From Clostridia bacterium (lineage in GTDB: Bacteria > Bacillota > Clostridia > Christensenellales > Borkfalkiaceae), in the NCBI GenBank assembly GCA_017508485.1, contig JAFVYV010000012.1, forward strand, positions 62,001-126,000: a stretch of 64,000 nucleotides of DNA. The letters are read 5' to 3'. This document shows positions 16,139 through 25,253 of this stretch, one piece after another (position 1 is the stretch's first letter; every line of letters begins with the position of its first letter). A program made the translations under genes and the position numbers. Below the pieces are notes generated by a model, which saw nothing but the letters and a program-made list of their open reading frames with translations, was not told where the DNA came from and did not search any database.

Positions 16139-16170
16139 ATGTATTGATAAAAATTTTTAAGGTGGTAAAA

Positions 16171-17643
16171 ATGAAAGAACTTTTTGAAAAATTATATACT
16201 CAAAATAAAGAAAGCGTAGAAAAAAAGGTGGAAACGGTTATTAGAACGGATATTGAAACTGAAGAAGCCACTAAAATTTTGCATCTTTCTCCTTCGCTTG
16301 TGCTTGTTAAAAAGGAAAATAGTGAAAAGGGTGTTAAGTACACGGCAAGACTTTCTTACTTTATAGTGTATATTAAGGACGGCAAAATTAAAAAGAAAGA
16401 GTGCGCAACGGAATTTAACGGTTTTTTTGAAAGCAAAGGGGTTTTAGAAGATATTTCTTTAGAACTTTTAAAAACTTCTACCGATACTTACGGTGGCGAC
16501 TTAAAAATTCTTTCTAACCTTTTAGTAAAGGCAACTTTTTTAGTAGAAAATGAAAAACCGTTTTTAACTTCATCAGAAGATTTAATTGTTAAAACAGACA
16601 GTTTAACAAGAACAAAAAGGGTTGGTTTTACAACAAAATCGTGGGAGATTGAAGAAGATTTTGACCTTAACTTTTCCGTTGAAGAAGTGCTACTTTATAA
16701 CGTAAACTACCAAATTAAAAGGGTAAACTCTGGGGTAGACGCTATTATTTTAGATGGCGAAGCACTTTTATCGCTTTCTTTATTGCAAAAAGTGGAAAAT
16801 AGTGATATATTAAAAGAAAGAAGAGTTATTCCGTTTAGGGTAGAACTTGAAATTGAAGGTGCTTTGCCTGAAATGGTGGCTCGTGCAAAAATGGAAAACG
16901 GTGGGGTTAAAATTGAAGCCCTAGTTGATGAAAACACGGGCAAAACTACCGTTAACTTAAAACTATCAGTTAACCTTTATGCAGAAGCGTTTGAAGAAGA
17001 AAGTTTAAGTAAGGTTATAGACTGTTTTTCTAAAACAAAAGAGATTGAGCTAAAAAAGGAAACAATTTTTTTAACCCGTCCACTTGAAAAAAGGGAAGAA
17101 AGTTTAAGGCTAAACACCAAATGTAATTTAGAAAAAGACTTAACGGCAAGGCTTATGAGTGTTGCTGATGAAAGATTTTTACTCCTTACTGTGGAAGAAG
17201 ACGGCACGGTTAACGGTTTAGTAGAGTTAACTGCCTTTCTAAAAGGGGAAGAGTTAGAAAGCATTTTATTAACTGCCCCTATAACCTTTAAGGTGGAAAA
17301 GACTGATAAGGAAAAACTTTGTTATATAAACGCTTGTGTTGAAAACGTTTACGCAAAACCACTTTCTTTAAGAGAAGTGGAAGTTGACCTAAGCCTAAAC
17401 CTAAACTATTTTTTAGAAGAAACTTACGAAGAAACGGTTATTACTTCCGTTACAGAAGGGGAAGTTAAAGAAGAAAAGAACAATGCAATTAGCGTTTACA
17501 TAGCAAAAAAGGGCGAAGAACTTTTTGATATGGCTAAAAGGCTAAACTCTTCAATGGAAGATATTATTAAAGTTAATAAAGACCTTGAGTTTCCGTTATC
17601 TGGAGATGAAAGAATAATAATTTATAGACAGGAAAGAAAGTAA
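16171..17643 (+). CDS. DUF3794-type protein with C-terminal LysM domain
   Basis: A 490-residue protein. Most of it consists of repeated beta-rich DUF3794-like units (for example EDFDLNFSVEEVLLYNVNYQIKR and the later LREVEVDLSLNLNYFLEE). The last 45 residues form a LysM fold (ISVYIAKKGEELFDMAKRLN ... LSGDERIIIY), which binds peptidoglycan-type glycans. This domain pair is found in spore-forming Clostridia and is linked to the spore envelope. There is no signal peptide, which fits assembly inside the mother cell. I start at 16171, after AAGGTGG; the earlier ATG lacks a site. ispE follows with no gap. Confidence 0.8.
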   Translation: MKELFEKLYTQNKESVEKKVETVIRTDIETEEATKILHLSPSLVLVKKENSEKGVKYTARLSYFIVYIKDGKIKKKECATEFNGFFESKGVLEDISLELLKTSTDTYGGDLKILSNLLVKATFLVENEKPFLTSSEDLIVKTDSLTRTKRVGFTTKSWEIEEDFDLNFSVEEVLLYNVNYQIKRVNSGVDAIILDGEALLSLSLLQKVENSDILKERRVIPFRVELEIEGALPEMVARAKMENGGVKIEALVDENTGKTTVNLKLSVNLYAEAFEEESLSKVIDCFSKTKEIELKKETIFLTRPLEKREESLRLNTKCNLEKDLTARLMSVADERFLLLTVEEDGTVNGLVELTAFLKGEELESILLTAPITFKVEKTDKEKLCYINACVENVYAKPLSLREVEVDLSLNLNYFLEETYEETVITSVTEGEVKEEKNNAISVYIAKKGEELFDMAKRLNSSMEDIIKVNKDLEFPLSGDERIIIYRQERK

Positions 17644-18489
17644 ATGAAAGTATCACAAAAGATTCCGGCAAAAATCAACCTAACGCTTGACGTTAAAGGG
17701 AAAATAGGCGACTATCACGAAATTGAGTCGCTAGTCGTTTCCGTTGACATTTTTGACACGGTTATTTTGAAAAAGAGAAAGGACAACGAAATAGCCATTA
17801 AAGAAAAGGGCATAAAAACTGGTTGCGCTAGGGAAGAAAACAACGTGTATAAAGCCGCAAACCTTTTTATGGACACTTATAACACGACTGGCGTTGATAT
17901 TGTATTAAAGAAAAATATTCCGTTAGCAGGTGGGCTTGGTGGCTCTTCTGCAGATATTGCAGCCGTTCTAATCGGTATGAAAAGACTATTTAGAATTGAT
18001 GCCGATATTAAAAAACTTGCATCAAAACTTGGTAGCGACGTTGTTTATATGTTAAACGGTGGTTTTTCATTGATGACGGAAACGGGTAGCAACAGTTTAA
18101 AATTAAAACTAGGATATCCACTTTATTTTATAATTTTAACAAACAAAAAGGGTATACCATCAAAAGACTGCTACTCTCGTTTTGACACGATTAACACCGA
18201 AACGGTTTCTACTTCGCAAGATGCTTTTTCATATCTTCTTGCAAGAGATTTTGAAAACTTTAAAAAGGTGGCTAAAAACGACTTATACTTACCTGCAACC
18301 ACCATTTTACCTGAACTTAAAAAGGATATTGAAGTGCTTAAAGGGGAAGCCGACTTTGTTTCAATGACTGGCGCAGGGTCATCACTTTTTGCCCTTTATA
18401 AAGACAAAAAGGTAAGAGATAAAGAGTTTGAAAGAATTGAAAAACAGGGGTTTAAAGGTCGCTTATTAAAAGCAAAAATAGTTGAATAA
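17644..18489 (+). CDS. ispE: 4-diphosphocytidyl-2-C-methyl-D-erythritol kinase
   Basis: Phosphorylates CDP-methylerythritol in the MEP route to isoprenoids. The 281 residues have the IspE start KIPAKINLTLDVKG, the substrate region YHEIESLVVSVDIFD, the GHMP ATP loop PLAGGLGGSSAD and the C-terminal MTGAGSSLFALY. Its ATG directly follows the stop codon of the DUF3794/LysM gene, so the two are co-transcribed; ispE next to spore or cell-envelope genes is common in Clostridia. A strong terminator follows. Confidence 0.95.
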   Translation: MKVSQKIPAKINLTLDVKGKIGDYHEIESLVVSVDIFDTVILKKRKDNEIAIKEKGIKTGCAREENNVYKAANLFMDTYNTTGVDIVLKKNIPLAGGLGGSSADIAAVLIGMKRLFRIDADIKKLASKLGSDVVYMLNGGFSLMTETGSNSLKLKLGYPLYFIILTNKKGIPSKDCYSRFDTINTETVSTSQDAFSYLLARDFENFKKVAKNDLYLPATTILPELKKDIEVLKGEADFVSMTGAGSSLFALYKDKKVRDKEFERIEKQGFKGRLLKAKIVE

Positions 18490-18503
18490 AAAGTTATTAA
18501 CAA

Positions 18504-18537
18504 AAAGCCTTGAAAGGAAACTTTCAGGGCTTTTATT
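18504..18537 (+). terminator. Intrinsic terminator after ispE
   Basis: A 13-bp stem AAAGCCTTGAAAG with CTTTCAGGGCTTT (one G-U pair), GAAA-type loop and T-run. Confidence 0.9.
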
Positions 18538-18551
18538 TTTTGTTTTTTATA

Positions 18552-18581
18552 GTATAAATTGTTTAATTTTTGGCAATAAAA
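18552..18581 (+). promoter_or_regulatory. Candidate sigma-F promoter of spoIIR
   Basis: GTATA (18552-18556), 15 bases, GGCAATAAAA (18572-18581), close to the sigma-F pattern of -35 GYATA and -10 GGnnAnAnT. spoIIR is a classic sigma-F gene. The leader would be very short. Confidence 0.4.
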
Positions 18582-18600
18582 GGGTTAAAGGAGATAAATT

Positions 18601-19122
18601 ATGAAAAAATTTTGCATAACTTTTTTAGCGTTAACCATAATATTTTTAAGCCTTAATTTTTGTGGCTGTGATTTACAAAAAAAGGAATATTTAAGAATAC
18701 ATATTCGTGCAAACTCAAACTTAAGAGTTGACCAAGATATTAAAATGGAAGTTAAAGACCTTTTAGTGGAGTTTTTAACACCTTATTTAGTAGATATTCA
18801 CTCTAAAGAAAAGGCGATTTCTTTTTTAAAATCAAACCTTAAAAAGATGGAAGAATTAACTAACGAGTTTTTAACGAAAAGTGGGTTTAACTACTCGTCT
18901 AAAGTGCTTTTAAGGTCGGAAAAGTTTCCTACAAGAATTTACGGAAATTTAACTTTAGAAGAAGGTATTTACGACGCTTTGATAGTTGAACTTGGCTCTG
19001 CTGAAGGCAACAACTGGTGGTGCGTTGTTTATCCACCCCTTTGTTTTGTAAATTGTGGCACGAATTATGTTTACAAAAGCAAAATTTTGGAAATTATAAA
19101 CAACTTTTTTAAAAAAATATAG
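18601..19122 (+). CDS. spoIIR: Stage II sporulation protein R
   Basis: A 173-residue secreted signalling protein made in the forespore; it triggers SpoIIGA to process pro-sigma-E in the mother cell. The N-terminus is a signal sequence with a cysteine near its end (LNFCGCD). The mature part has the SpoIIR hallmarks YLRIHIRANSNLRVDQDIKM, the FPTRIYGNLTLEEGIYDAL stretch and NNWWCVVYPPLCFV. AAAGGAG precedes the ATG. It is followed by sleB and ypeB with short gaps, a sporulation/germination cluster. Confidence 0.95.
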   Translation: MKKFCITFLALTIIFLSLNFCGCDLQKKEYLRIHIRANSNLRVDQDIKMEVKDLLVEFLTPYLVDIHSKEKAISFLKSNLKKMEELTNEFLTKSGFNYSSKVLLRSEKFPTRIYGNLTLEEGIYDALIVELGSAEGNNWWCVVYPPLCFVNCGTNYVYKSKILEIINNFFKKI

Positions 19123-19130
19123 GAGAAAAA

Positions 19131-19832
19131 ATGACTAAAACAAAAAAATTTTTGGCAATACTTTTTACCGTTTTTTCCCTTTTAGTCGTGGCAAAAACGG
19201 TTATAGTTTCGCCCCCTAATTATGCTTACGCAGTCGTGTTAAAGCAAGGTAGCAAAGGGGCAGACGTTAAAAAAATGCAACAAAAACTAAAAAATTGGGG
19301 GTACTATAAAGGTAGCGTTGACGGTATTTTTGGCGCAAAGACTAAAGAAGCCGTAAAGTACTTTCAAAGAAGAAACGGCTTAGTGGCAGACGGTATAGTC
19401 GGCAAAAAAACGCTCTCTGCACTTGGTATGAGTATAAGTTCAAGTAGTTCAAGTAGTGGTGGTAAGGTAAATTCTTTATCAACTGCCGACCTAAACTTAC
19501 TTGCAAAACTTATTTACGCAGAAGCAAGGGGAGAAAGTTATACAGGTCAAGTTGCAGTTGGCGCAGTAGTGTTAAACAGAATTGCATCTTCATCTTTTCC
19601 TAACACTATGTCTGGTGTAATTTATCAACCGTATGCCTTTACTTGCGTTAACGATGGGCAAATAAACTTAACCCCTAACGAAACGGCAAAAAAGGCGGCG
19701 CGTGACGCCTTAAACGGTTGGGACCCGACTTATGGTGCGCTTTACTACTATAACCCTGATATAGCCACAAGTTCGTGGATTTTTAGTAGAAAAACTACCG
19801 TAGTTATCGGTAGGCACGTTTTTGCGATATAA
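19131..19832 (+). CDS. sleB: Spore cortex-lytic enzyme SleB
   Basis: A 233-residue lytic transglycosylase-type enzyme that degrades spore cortex muramic-delta-lactam during germination. It has a signal peptide (cleavage near YAYA), a peptidoglycan-binding domain (about 37-100, GSKGADVKKMQQKLKNWGYY), a Ser/Gly linker and a C-terminal Hydrolase_2 domain. The catalytic-glutamate region is LAKLIYAEARGE and the end is STSSW-like (IATSSWIFSRKTTVVIGRHVFA). ypeB follows ten bases later, the universal partner order. Confidence 0.96.
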   Translation: MTKTKKFLAILFTVFSLLVVAKTVIVSPPNYAYAVVLKQGSKGADVKKMQQKLKNWGYYKGSVDGIFGAKTKEAVKYFQRRNGLVADGIVGKKTLSALGMSISSSSSSSGGKVNSLSTADLNLLAKLIYAEARGESYTGQVAVGAVVLNRIASSSFPNTMSGVIYQPYAFTCVNDGQINLTPNETAKKAARDALNGWDPTYGALYYYNPDIATSSWIFSRKTTVVIGRHVFAI

Positions 19833-19841
19833 GGAGAAAGT

Positions 19842-21146
19842 ATGAGAAAAAAAGGATTGATTGCACTTATAGTTGTGTTAGCAATAACGGTCGTTTCTTT
19901 AAGTGGTATTATCATTTATAAAAGAGAAGTGGTTAAAAGTGACGTTAGGTTAGAAAACGTTTATAGACAGTCTTTTTTAGACACCGTTTTTTACGTTGAC
20001 CAAATAGACAACGACCTTTCAAAAGTGCTTGTAACAACGGATAGGGAAGCAGAAATTAAGTATTTTATGAATATTGCAGTTTGCGCTGAAGTTTTAGAAA
20101 ACAACTTGGTAAGACTACCTTTACAAGATGAAGAAAAACATTATACGACTAAACTTGCAAACCAAATTGGCGACTATTCAAAGGCTTTGGCGCACAAGTT
20201 AATTGACGGCAAAGAGTTAGAAAAAGGGGAAGTTGATTCCTTAAGGACCTTAAAAGAAACCAACCTATCTTTTAAAAATGCGTTAGAAGAAAGGTTAAAA
20301 GATGGCGATATTGAGTTTAGTAAACTTAACAAAAAGGGACCTTTACTACAAACGGAAGAAAAACTTAAAAATATTTCCGTAACCTACCCTGAACTTATTT
20401 ACGACGGACCTTTTAGCGACGGTAAGTTAGATAGAGAAGTTAAAGGATTAACTGAAAGCGAAATTTCTTTAAATAAGGCAACTGAACTTGCTAAAAAATA
20501 TTTAGAAGACTACGGCGTTAAAACGGTAGTTAGCGAAGGGGAAAGTTCAGGTCAGTTTGAAGTTTTCAACTTTTCAGCAAACGAAAACGGCAAAGAAATT
20601 TATTTAAGTTTATCTAAAAAGGGTGGAAAATTAGTACAAATGACCGTTTTAGAAACAACGGAAGAAATAAATTTAGAAAAGGAAGAAGGGGTTACTAAAG
20701 GACTTGAATTTTTAAGCAAACTTGGTATAGAAAATATGCGTGAAGTGTGGCAAGAAAAGGTAGGTAACACCTTAACGGTAAACTACGCAACGGAAGTTAA
20801 CGGAGTTATTTGCTACCCTGACTTAATAAAGGTTAAAATTTCCCTTTACGACGGCAGTATTTTAGGTTATGAAGCAAAAACTTATTACCTAAACCATACT
20901 GAAAGAAAGATAGAAAGCGCCACTCTAACTAAAGAAGAAGCCCTTTCAAAAATAAACGATTTAGTTGACGTTTATACGGTAAGGCTTTCACTAATTCCTA
21001 TCGGCGAAAGTGGTGAAGCCCTTGCGTACGAAATTATGGGCAAAATTGACGGAGAAACTTATTACTATTATATAGACGCTAAAAGTGGTAAGCAGGTAGA
21101 ACTTTTTAGGGTTGTGTTAGGTACTGAAGGGGAACTTTTAGTATAA
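19842..21146 (+). CDS. ypeB: Germination protein YpeB
   Basis: A 434-residue membrane-anchored protein needed to hold and stabilise SleB in the dormant spore. It has one N-terminal membrane helix (GLIALIVVLAITVVSLSGII) and a helical domain. PepSY-like repeats make up the second half (SEISLNKATELAKKYLEDYG, then LEKEEGVTKGLEFLSKLGIE, and LTKEEALSKINDLVDVYTVR). Length, domain order and position directly after sleB fit the YpeB family. Confidence 0.93.
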   Translation: MRKKGLIALIVVLAITVVSLSGIIIYKREVVKSDVRLENVYRQSFLDTVFYVDQIDNDLSKVLVTTDREAEIKYFMNIAVCAEVLENNLVRLPLQDEEKHYTTKLANQIGDYSKALAHKLIDGKELEKGEVDSLRTLKETNLSFKNALEERLKDGDIEFSKLNKKGPLLQTEEKLKNISVTYPELIYDGPFSDGKLDREVKGLTESEISLNKATELAKKYLEDYGVKTVVSEGESSGQFEVFNFSANENGKEIYLSLSKKGGKLVQMTVLETTEEINLEKEEGVTKGLEFLSKLGIENMREVWQEKVGNTLTVNYATEVNGVICYPDLIKVKISLYDGSILGYEAKTYYLNHTERKIESATLTKEEALSKINDLVDVYTVRLSLIPIGESGEALAYEIMGKIDGETYYYYIDAKSGKQVELFRVVLGTEGELLV

Positions 21147-21152
21147 AAGATA

Positions 21153-21181
21153 TTGCAAGAACGGTAGTTTTATGGTATAAT
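21153..21181 (+). promoter_or_regulatory. Sigma-A promoter of two small membrane proteins
   Basis: TTGCAA (21153-21158), 17 bases, TATAAT (21176-21181), 26 bases before the ATG at 21207. Confidence 0.7.
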
Positions 21182-21206
21182 AAGCGTAATCAAAAGGAGA
21201 ACGCTT

Positions 21207-21443
21207 ATGAAGAAAAAGTTTTTGAAATTATCTTTAATAACCGGCATTGTTGGTTTTGCTTTTTTAATAATAGCGTTTTTTACCTTCCACTTCGTAACGG
21301 ATGCCGGTATAACTTTAATTTGGCATCCAGAAGCAGGTAAGCCATATATTACCGAACTATTCGGCGACTTTGCTATAATAAATTTAGCCGTTTGTTTTGT
21401 TAGTTTACTTGTTTCGTTTATCTTTTTTAAGGAAAAGGAATAA
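21207..21443 (+). CDS. Small two-helix membrane protein
   Basis: A 78-residue protein with a Lys-rich start and two hydrophobic helices (about 10-30 and 55-74) separated by a short external loop (GITLIWHPEAGKPYITELFG). AAAGGAG is six bases before the ATG. No family is recognised. It shares a promoter with the 80-residue membrane protein that follows, suggesting a small envelope complex, but no function can be assigned. Confidence 0.7.
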   Translation: MKKKFLKLSLITGIVGFAFLIIAFFTFHFVTDAGITLIWHPEAGKPYITELFGDFAIINLAVCFVSLLVSFIFFKEKE

Positions 21444-21453
21444 AGGGGGCGTT

Positions 21454-21696
21454 ATGAAAAAGAATTTACCAAAATGTTTAAGAATTTGCGCTATAGCAGA
21501 AATGTCTGCATTTTGTTTAGTGGCTTTATGCTACGCTATTTATCTACTAACTTGGGGCTTTTATTTAGGCGCAGTTTTAGTGGTTGTAGCAAGTGGACTT
21601 TTTGTTGTTATAGGACTTGCACTTTTTGGCCTAGCAAAAGTGGTTGAAAACACAAACAAACTGGTTGAACTTGCCAAAAAGGAAGAAGAAAAGTAA
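21454..21696 (+). CDS. Small membrane protein, 80 residues
   Basis: Starts at the ATG at 21454, after AAAGGGGGC; an earlier in-frame ATG lies inside the previous gene and is not used. The product has two hydrophobic helices (around 12-30 and 34-58) and a charged C-terminal helix, KVVENTNKLVELAKKEEEK. This resembles many short Bacillota membrane proteins of unknown role. Second gene of a two-gene unit ending in a clear terminator. Confidence 0.7.
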   Translation: MKKNLPKCLRICAIAEMSAFCLVALCYAIYLLTWGFYLGAVLVVVASGLFVVIGLALFGLAKVVENTNKLVELAKKEEEK

Positions 21697-21717
21697 ATTG
21701 TAAAAAACAAAAAAATT

Positions 21718-21745
21718 AAAGCACGGTTTTTTCCGTGCTTTTTTG
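21718..21745. terminator. Intrinsic terminator, probably bidirectional
   Basis: A 9-bp stem AAAGCACGG with CCGTGCTTT, TTTTTT loop and T-run; between convergent genes. Confidence 0.85.
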
Positions 21746-21762
21746 TTTATGAGTTAAAAAAT

Positions 21763-22599
21763 TTATTCGTTTATTTTTACGCAGTCGCCGGTTATTGCGT
21801 CTTGGTAAATCATCCAAAATCCATCGCCTTTTAGGTTTAGTAAAGATAGTGGTAAAAAAGAACAAAACCCTGCTAATTCTTTAGGAGGGGTTACGGAATA
21901 CCTTGCAGGTACTCCGTAACATATGTATTTTGGCTTATCAAATTCTTTAATAAGCCCGACTGTATAATACTTTTCTTCATTATAGTAAATTTTTATAAAT
22001 TCTCCGTTAGGTATGGCTTTTTTCAAACCTTCTTCTAACGGATATTTTTTAAAAAGGTCTTCTAGTTCATCTTTTACTTTATCGTAATACACTTCTTTTT
22101 CAATATCTTCTACTAAATTTTCCTTTATTTTTAAGTTTTCAGCTTCTTCTGTTAAATAGTAGTTTTCCGTTGCAATTATTTCATCATCATAAACTTCTAA
22201 AGGGGCAACCCCTGATGGCAATAATTCTTCAAAAACCCTATCGCAAAAACTATCTAAGGAAAGGGTGGTGTTTAACTTTGCGTAGCATATAGGTAAAACT
22301 TCTTTATTTTGGTAAACGACCACGCAAAAAACTGAAGATAAATCTACTGCTTTTTCATAAACAAAGGTGGTAGAAAAGGGGTTTTTGCCTAAAGGAAAAG
22401 AGTATAAACTATTCTTTCCGTCAATTATTTTCAAGTAAAACTCTCCACTTATTACGGATGCAAAATTTATTAAAGAAAGGTAGATTGTGCTAACCCCGTT
22501 TTCTACTTCAATTCTACAAATACCAGAAAGCGACTTGCCACTAATGGAGTAGCCTTTTAAGTGTTCTTTTAATATTAAAACTTGTTTAGAATAACTCAT
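21763..22599 (-). CDS. Conserved clostridial-type protein of unknown function, 278 residues
   Basis: A soluble protein with an N-terminal beta-rich region (residues 1-115, with SGICRIEVENGVSTIYLSLI), an acidic middle and a C-terminal domain from about 185. That domain holds KYYTVGLIKEFDKPKYICYG, then PKELAGFCSFLPLSLLN and GFWMIYQDAITGDCVK. I recall similar C-terminal sequences in uncharacterised proteins of Clostridia but cannot name a family. AAAGGATGA precedes the ATG. It is transcribed divergently from pckG and stands alone. Confidence 0.75.
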   Translation of the reverse strand: MSYSKQVLILKEHLKGYSISGKSLSGICRIEVENGVSTIYLSLINFASVISGEFYLKIIDGKNSLYSFPLGKNPFSTTFVYEKAVDLSSVFCVVVYQNKEVLPICYAKLNTTLSLDSFCDRVFEELLPSGVAPLEVYDDEIIATENYYLTEEAENLKIKENLVEDIEKEVYYDKVKDELEDLFKKYPLEEGLKKAIPNGEFIKIYYNEEKYYTVGLIKEFDKPKYICYGVPARYSVTPPKELAGFCSFLPLSLLNLKGDGFWMIYQDAITGDCVKINE

Positions 22600-22720
22600 T
22601 TTTTAATCATCCTTTATTTATAAAGGTATTTTACAATAATATATATGTCAAAAAAATAAAAAGAATAAGTTATTTTGTAAAAAAATGTAACTTCTAATAA
22701 AAAAAGGGTAAGAAAAGCGC

Positions 22721-22750
22721 TTTACAAAAAAGCCGTTAAAATGATATACT
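22721..22750 (+). promoter_or_regulatory. Promoter of pckG
   Basis: TTTACA (22721-22726), 18 bases, TATACT (22745-22750). The stretch from 22600 to 22720 is A/T-rich and I see no gene in it. Confidence 0.6.
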
Positions 22751-22756
22751 GTACAA

Positions 22757-22900
22757 TGAGATACGATTAAGCCTTTTCCCGTGAAAGTAGGTTAAAGGGC
22801 GTTTACAAAAAAAGAAAAGAGTAAAAAACACATTTTTTTGCTAAGGAATATTATAAAAGTAATTGGCAAAAGCCTATCGTGTGATATAAGGAGAAAAAAT
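22757..22900 (+). other. Long untranslated leader of pckG
   Basis: About 145 bases between the predicted transcription start and the pckG ATG, with no reading frame that has a ribosome binding site. ATACGAT near its start can pair with ATCGTGT near its end, and the interior has GCCTTT/AAAGGGC complementarity, so a closed structure is possible. I do not recognise a known riboswitch. Confidence 0.4.
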
Positions 22901-24676
22901 ATGACTACAAACAAAAAACTAATTGCTTTTATTGAAGAATACAAAGCACTACTTAATCCTGACAAAATCGTTTGGATTGACGGTAGCGAAGTTCAATTAG
23001 AAGAACTTAGAAAACAAGCAGTTGATGAAAAAATTCTCATTAAGTTAAATGAAGATTTACTTCCTGGTTGCTACCTTCACCGTACTACTCAAAACGACGT
23101 TGCAAGAGTAGAAGGAAGAACTTTTATTTGTTCAAAAAATAAGGAAGACAGCGCACCTATCAACAATTGGATGGAAACGACTGAAGCGTTCACTTTACTT
23201 AACGGTTTATTCAAAGACGTTATGAAAGGTAGAACGATGTATATTATCCCTTACTCAATGGGCGCAGTTGGTTCAAAATTTAGCAAAATCGGTATTGAAA
23301 TTACAGACTCTATTTACGTTGTACTAAATATGGCAATTATGACAAGAATTGGTAAGTCTGTTTTAGATGCTTTAGGTGACGGCGACTTCGTTAAGGGCGT
23401 TCACTCTTACGCTGACCTTGATGAAGAAAAGAGATATATTTGCCACTTCCCTGAAGAAAATACAATTATGTCAATTAACTCTAACTACGGTGGTAACGTT
23501 TTACTTGGTAAAAAGTGTTTTGCACTTCGTATTGCATCATACCTTGGTAAAAACGAAGGTTGGATGGCAGAACATATGCTTATTTTAGGTATTGAAAATC
23601 CTAAGGGAGAAGTTAAGTATATTGCAGCCGCTTTCCCTTCTGCTTGTGGTAAAACTAACTTAGCAATGCTTATTCCACCTGAAGTTTATAGAGAAAAAGG
23701 GTATAAAGTTTGGTGTGTTGGCGACGATATCGCTTGGATAAGAGTTGGCGAAGACGGAAGACTTTGGGCAGTTAATCCAGAAAACGGTTTCTTTGGCGTT
23801 GCACCTGGTACTAACTTAAAGTCAAACCCTAACGCATTACTTTCAACTAAAAAGAACACAATTTTCACAAACGTCGTACATAATTTAGACAACAACACAG
23901 TTTGGTGGGAAGGTATGGATAAAAATCCACCATCTAACGCTATTGACTGGAAGGGTAATCCTTGGAACGGCGAAATGAAAGACGCTGAAGGTAAGGCTAT
24001 TAAGGGCGCACACCCTAATAGTAGATTTACTGCTCCTGCTATAAATTGCCCTTGTATTTCAAGTGAATTTGAAGCACCTAACGGCGTTCCACTTTCTGCA
24101 ATCGTATTCGGTGGAAGAAGAGCAAAAACTGCTCCACTTGTATATCAATCAAAAGACTGGAACAACGGTGTATTCGTAGGTTCAATTATGGCATCTGAAA
24201 CTACTGCTGCCGCAGTTGGTCAAGTAGGTGTTGTTAGAAGAGACCCTATGGCTATGAGACCTTTCGTTGGTTACAATATGGGCGACTACTTTAACCATTG
24301 GATTGAAATGGGTAAAAAGGTTAAAAACCAACCAAAAATCTTCAACGTTAACTGGTTTAGAACGGACGACAACGGCAACTTTATTTGGCCAGGATTTGGC
24401 GACAACTTAAGAGTATTAGAATGGATACTTGCTCGTTGTGATGAAAGTATTGACGCTAAAGAAACTGCTATCGGTTTTGTTCCATTTGCTAAAGACATTA
24501 ACGTTAACGGTTTAGAAGACGTAACTACTGAAACTATTGAAGATTTACTTACAATTGACAAAGAAATGTGGTTAAAAGAAGCAGAAGGTATTGAAGAATT
24601 CTACGGCGAATTAACAAGAGTACCTACTGAACTATATAACCAACTTAAAACTTTAAAAGACAACTTAAATAAATAA
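22901..24676 (+). CDS. pckG: Phosphoenolpyruvate carboxykinase (GTP)
   Basis: Interconverts oxaloacetate and phosphoenolpyruvate using GTP/GDP. The 591 residues are of the GTP class. The substrate loop GRTMYIIPYSMGAVGSKFSK, the kinase-1a loop AFPSACGKTNLAM (with the reactive cysteine), the metal site VGDDIAWIRV and the C-terminal lid region are all present. I start at 22901, right after AAGGAG; an ATG 21 codons upstream has no site. It has its own promoter, a long leader and a terminator. In anaerobes this enzyme often runs in the carboxylating direction toward oxaloacetate. Confidence 0.96.
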   Translation: MTTNKKLIAFIEEYKALLNPDKIVWIDGSEVQLEELRKQAVDEKILIKLNEDLLPGCYLHRTTQNDVARVEGRTFICSKNKEDSAPINNWMETTEAFTLLNGLFKDVMKGRTMYIIPYSMGAVGSKFSKIGIEITDSIYVVLNMAIMTRIGKSVLDALGDGDFVKGVHSYADLDEEKRYICHFPEENTIMSINSNYGGNVLLGKKCFALRIASYLGKNEGWMAEHMLILGIENPKGEVKYIAAAFPSACGKTNLAMLIPPEVYREKGYKVWCVGDDIAWIRVGEDGRLWAVNPENGFFGVAPGTNLKSNPNALLSTKKNTIFTNVVHNLDNNTVWWEGMDKNPPSNAIDWKGNPWNGEMKDAEGKAIKGAHPNSRFTAPAINCPCISSEFEAPNGVPLSAIVFGGRRAKTAPLVYQSKDWNNGVFVGSIMASETTAAAVGQVGVVRRDPMAMRPFVGYNMGDYFNHWIEMGKKVKNQPKIFNVNWFRTDDNGNFIWPGFGDNLRVLEWILARCDESIDAKETAIGFVPFAKDINVNGLEDVTTETIEDLLTIDKEMWLKEAEGIEEFYGELTRVPTELYNQLKTLKDNLNK

Positions 24677-24691
24677 GTTATGAGTAAAACT

Positions 24692-24721
24692 AAAGGCTAA
24701 CGAAATTCGTTAGCCTTTTTT
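24692..24721. terminator. Intrinsic terminator of pckG
   Basis: An 11-bp stem AAAGGCTAACG with CGTTAGCCTTT and a T-run; convergent with mgsA. Confidence 0.9.
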
Positions 24722-24734
24722 GTTTATAAAAAAA

Positions 24735-25130
24735 TTATTTTGTAAAATCTTCTTCAGTAACACAGCCTTTTTCTAATGCAGTAAGTATTATTTCAGCGCT
24801 TGTTTTGTTTGTTGCAAGTGGAATTTTATGAACGTCGCATAGTCTAAGTAATGCAGAAACGTCCGTTTCGTGTGGTTGAGGGGTTAGTGGGTCTCTTAAA
24901 AAGATAACTAAATCTAACTTCTTTTCTGCTATCATTGAACCTATTTGTTGGTCGCCACCAAAAGGGCCACTATTCTTTCTTGTGATGTTAAGACCTGTTT
25001 CGCCTATTATTAGCGTACCGGTTGTGCCTGTTGCGTATAGAGTGTGTTTTGAAAGAACTTCTTTATGCTTAATGCTAAGTTCAATAATTTCTTTCTTCTT
25101 GCCGTCGTGTGCGATTAGTGCGATTTTCAT
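24735..25130 (-). CDS. mgsA: Methylglyoxal synthase
   Basis: Converts dihydroxyacetone phosphate to methylglyoxal and phosphate, a glycolytic bypass used when phosphate is short. The 131 residues have [12 protein letters not shown], the phosphate loop [10 protein letters not shown], the [11 protein letters not shown] motif and [15 protein letters not shown] with the catalytic aspartate and histidine. I use the ATG at 25130, eight bases after AGGAGG, rather than the one three codons earlier. It stands alone on the minus strand, convergent with pckG. Confidence 0.95.
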   Translation of the reverse strand: MKIALIAHDGKKKEIIELSIKHKEVLSKHTLYATGTTGTLIIGETGLNITRKNSGPFGGDQQIGSMIAEKKLDLVIFLRDPLTPQPHETDVSALLRLCDVHKIPLATNKTSAEIILTALEKGCVTEEDFTK

Positions 25131-25253
25131 AAAAATCACCTCCTATATTTATTAACTATACTTTAAACTTTTTTTGTTTTAAAGTCAACAAAATATCAGT
25201 AAATATCTAAAGAAAAAGGCAATTTGTTTTTTTACAAATTACCTTTAATTAAA

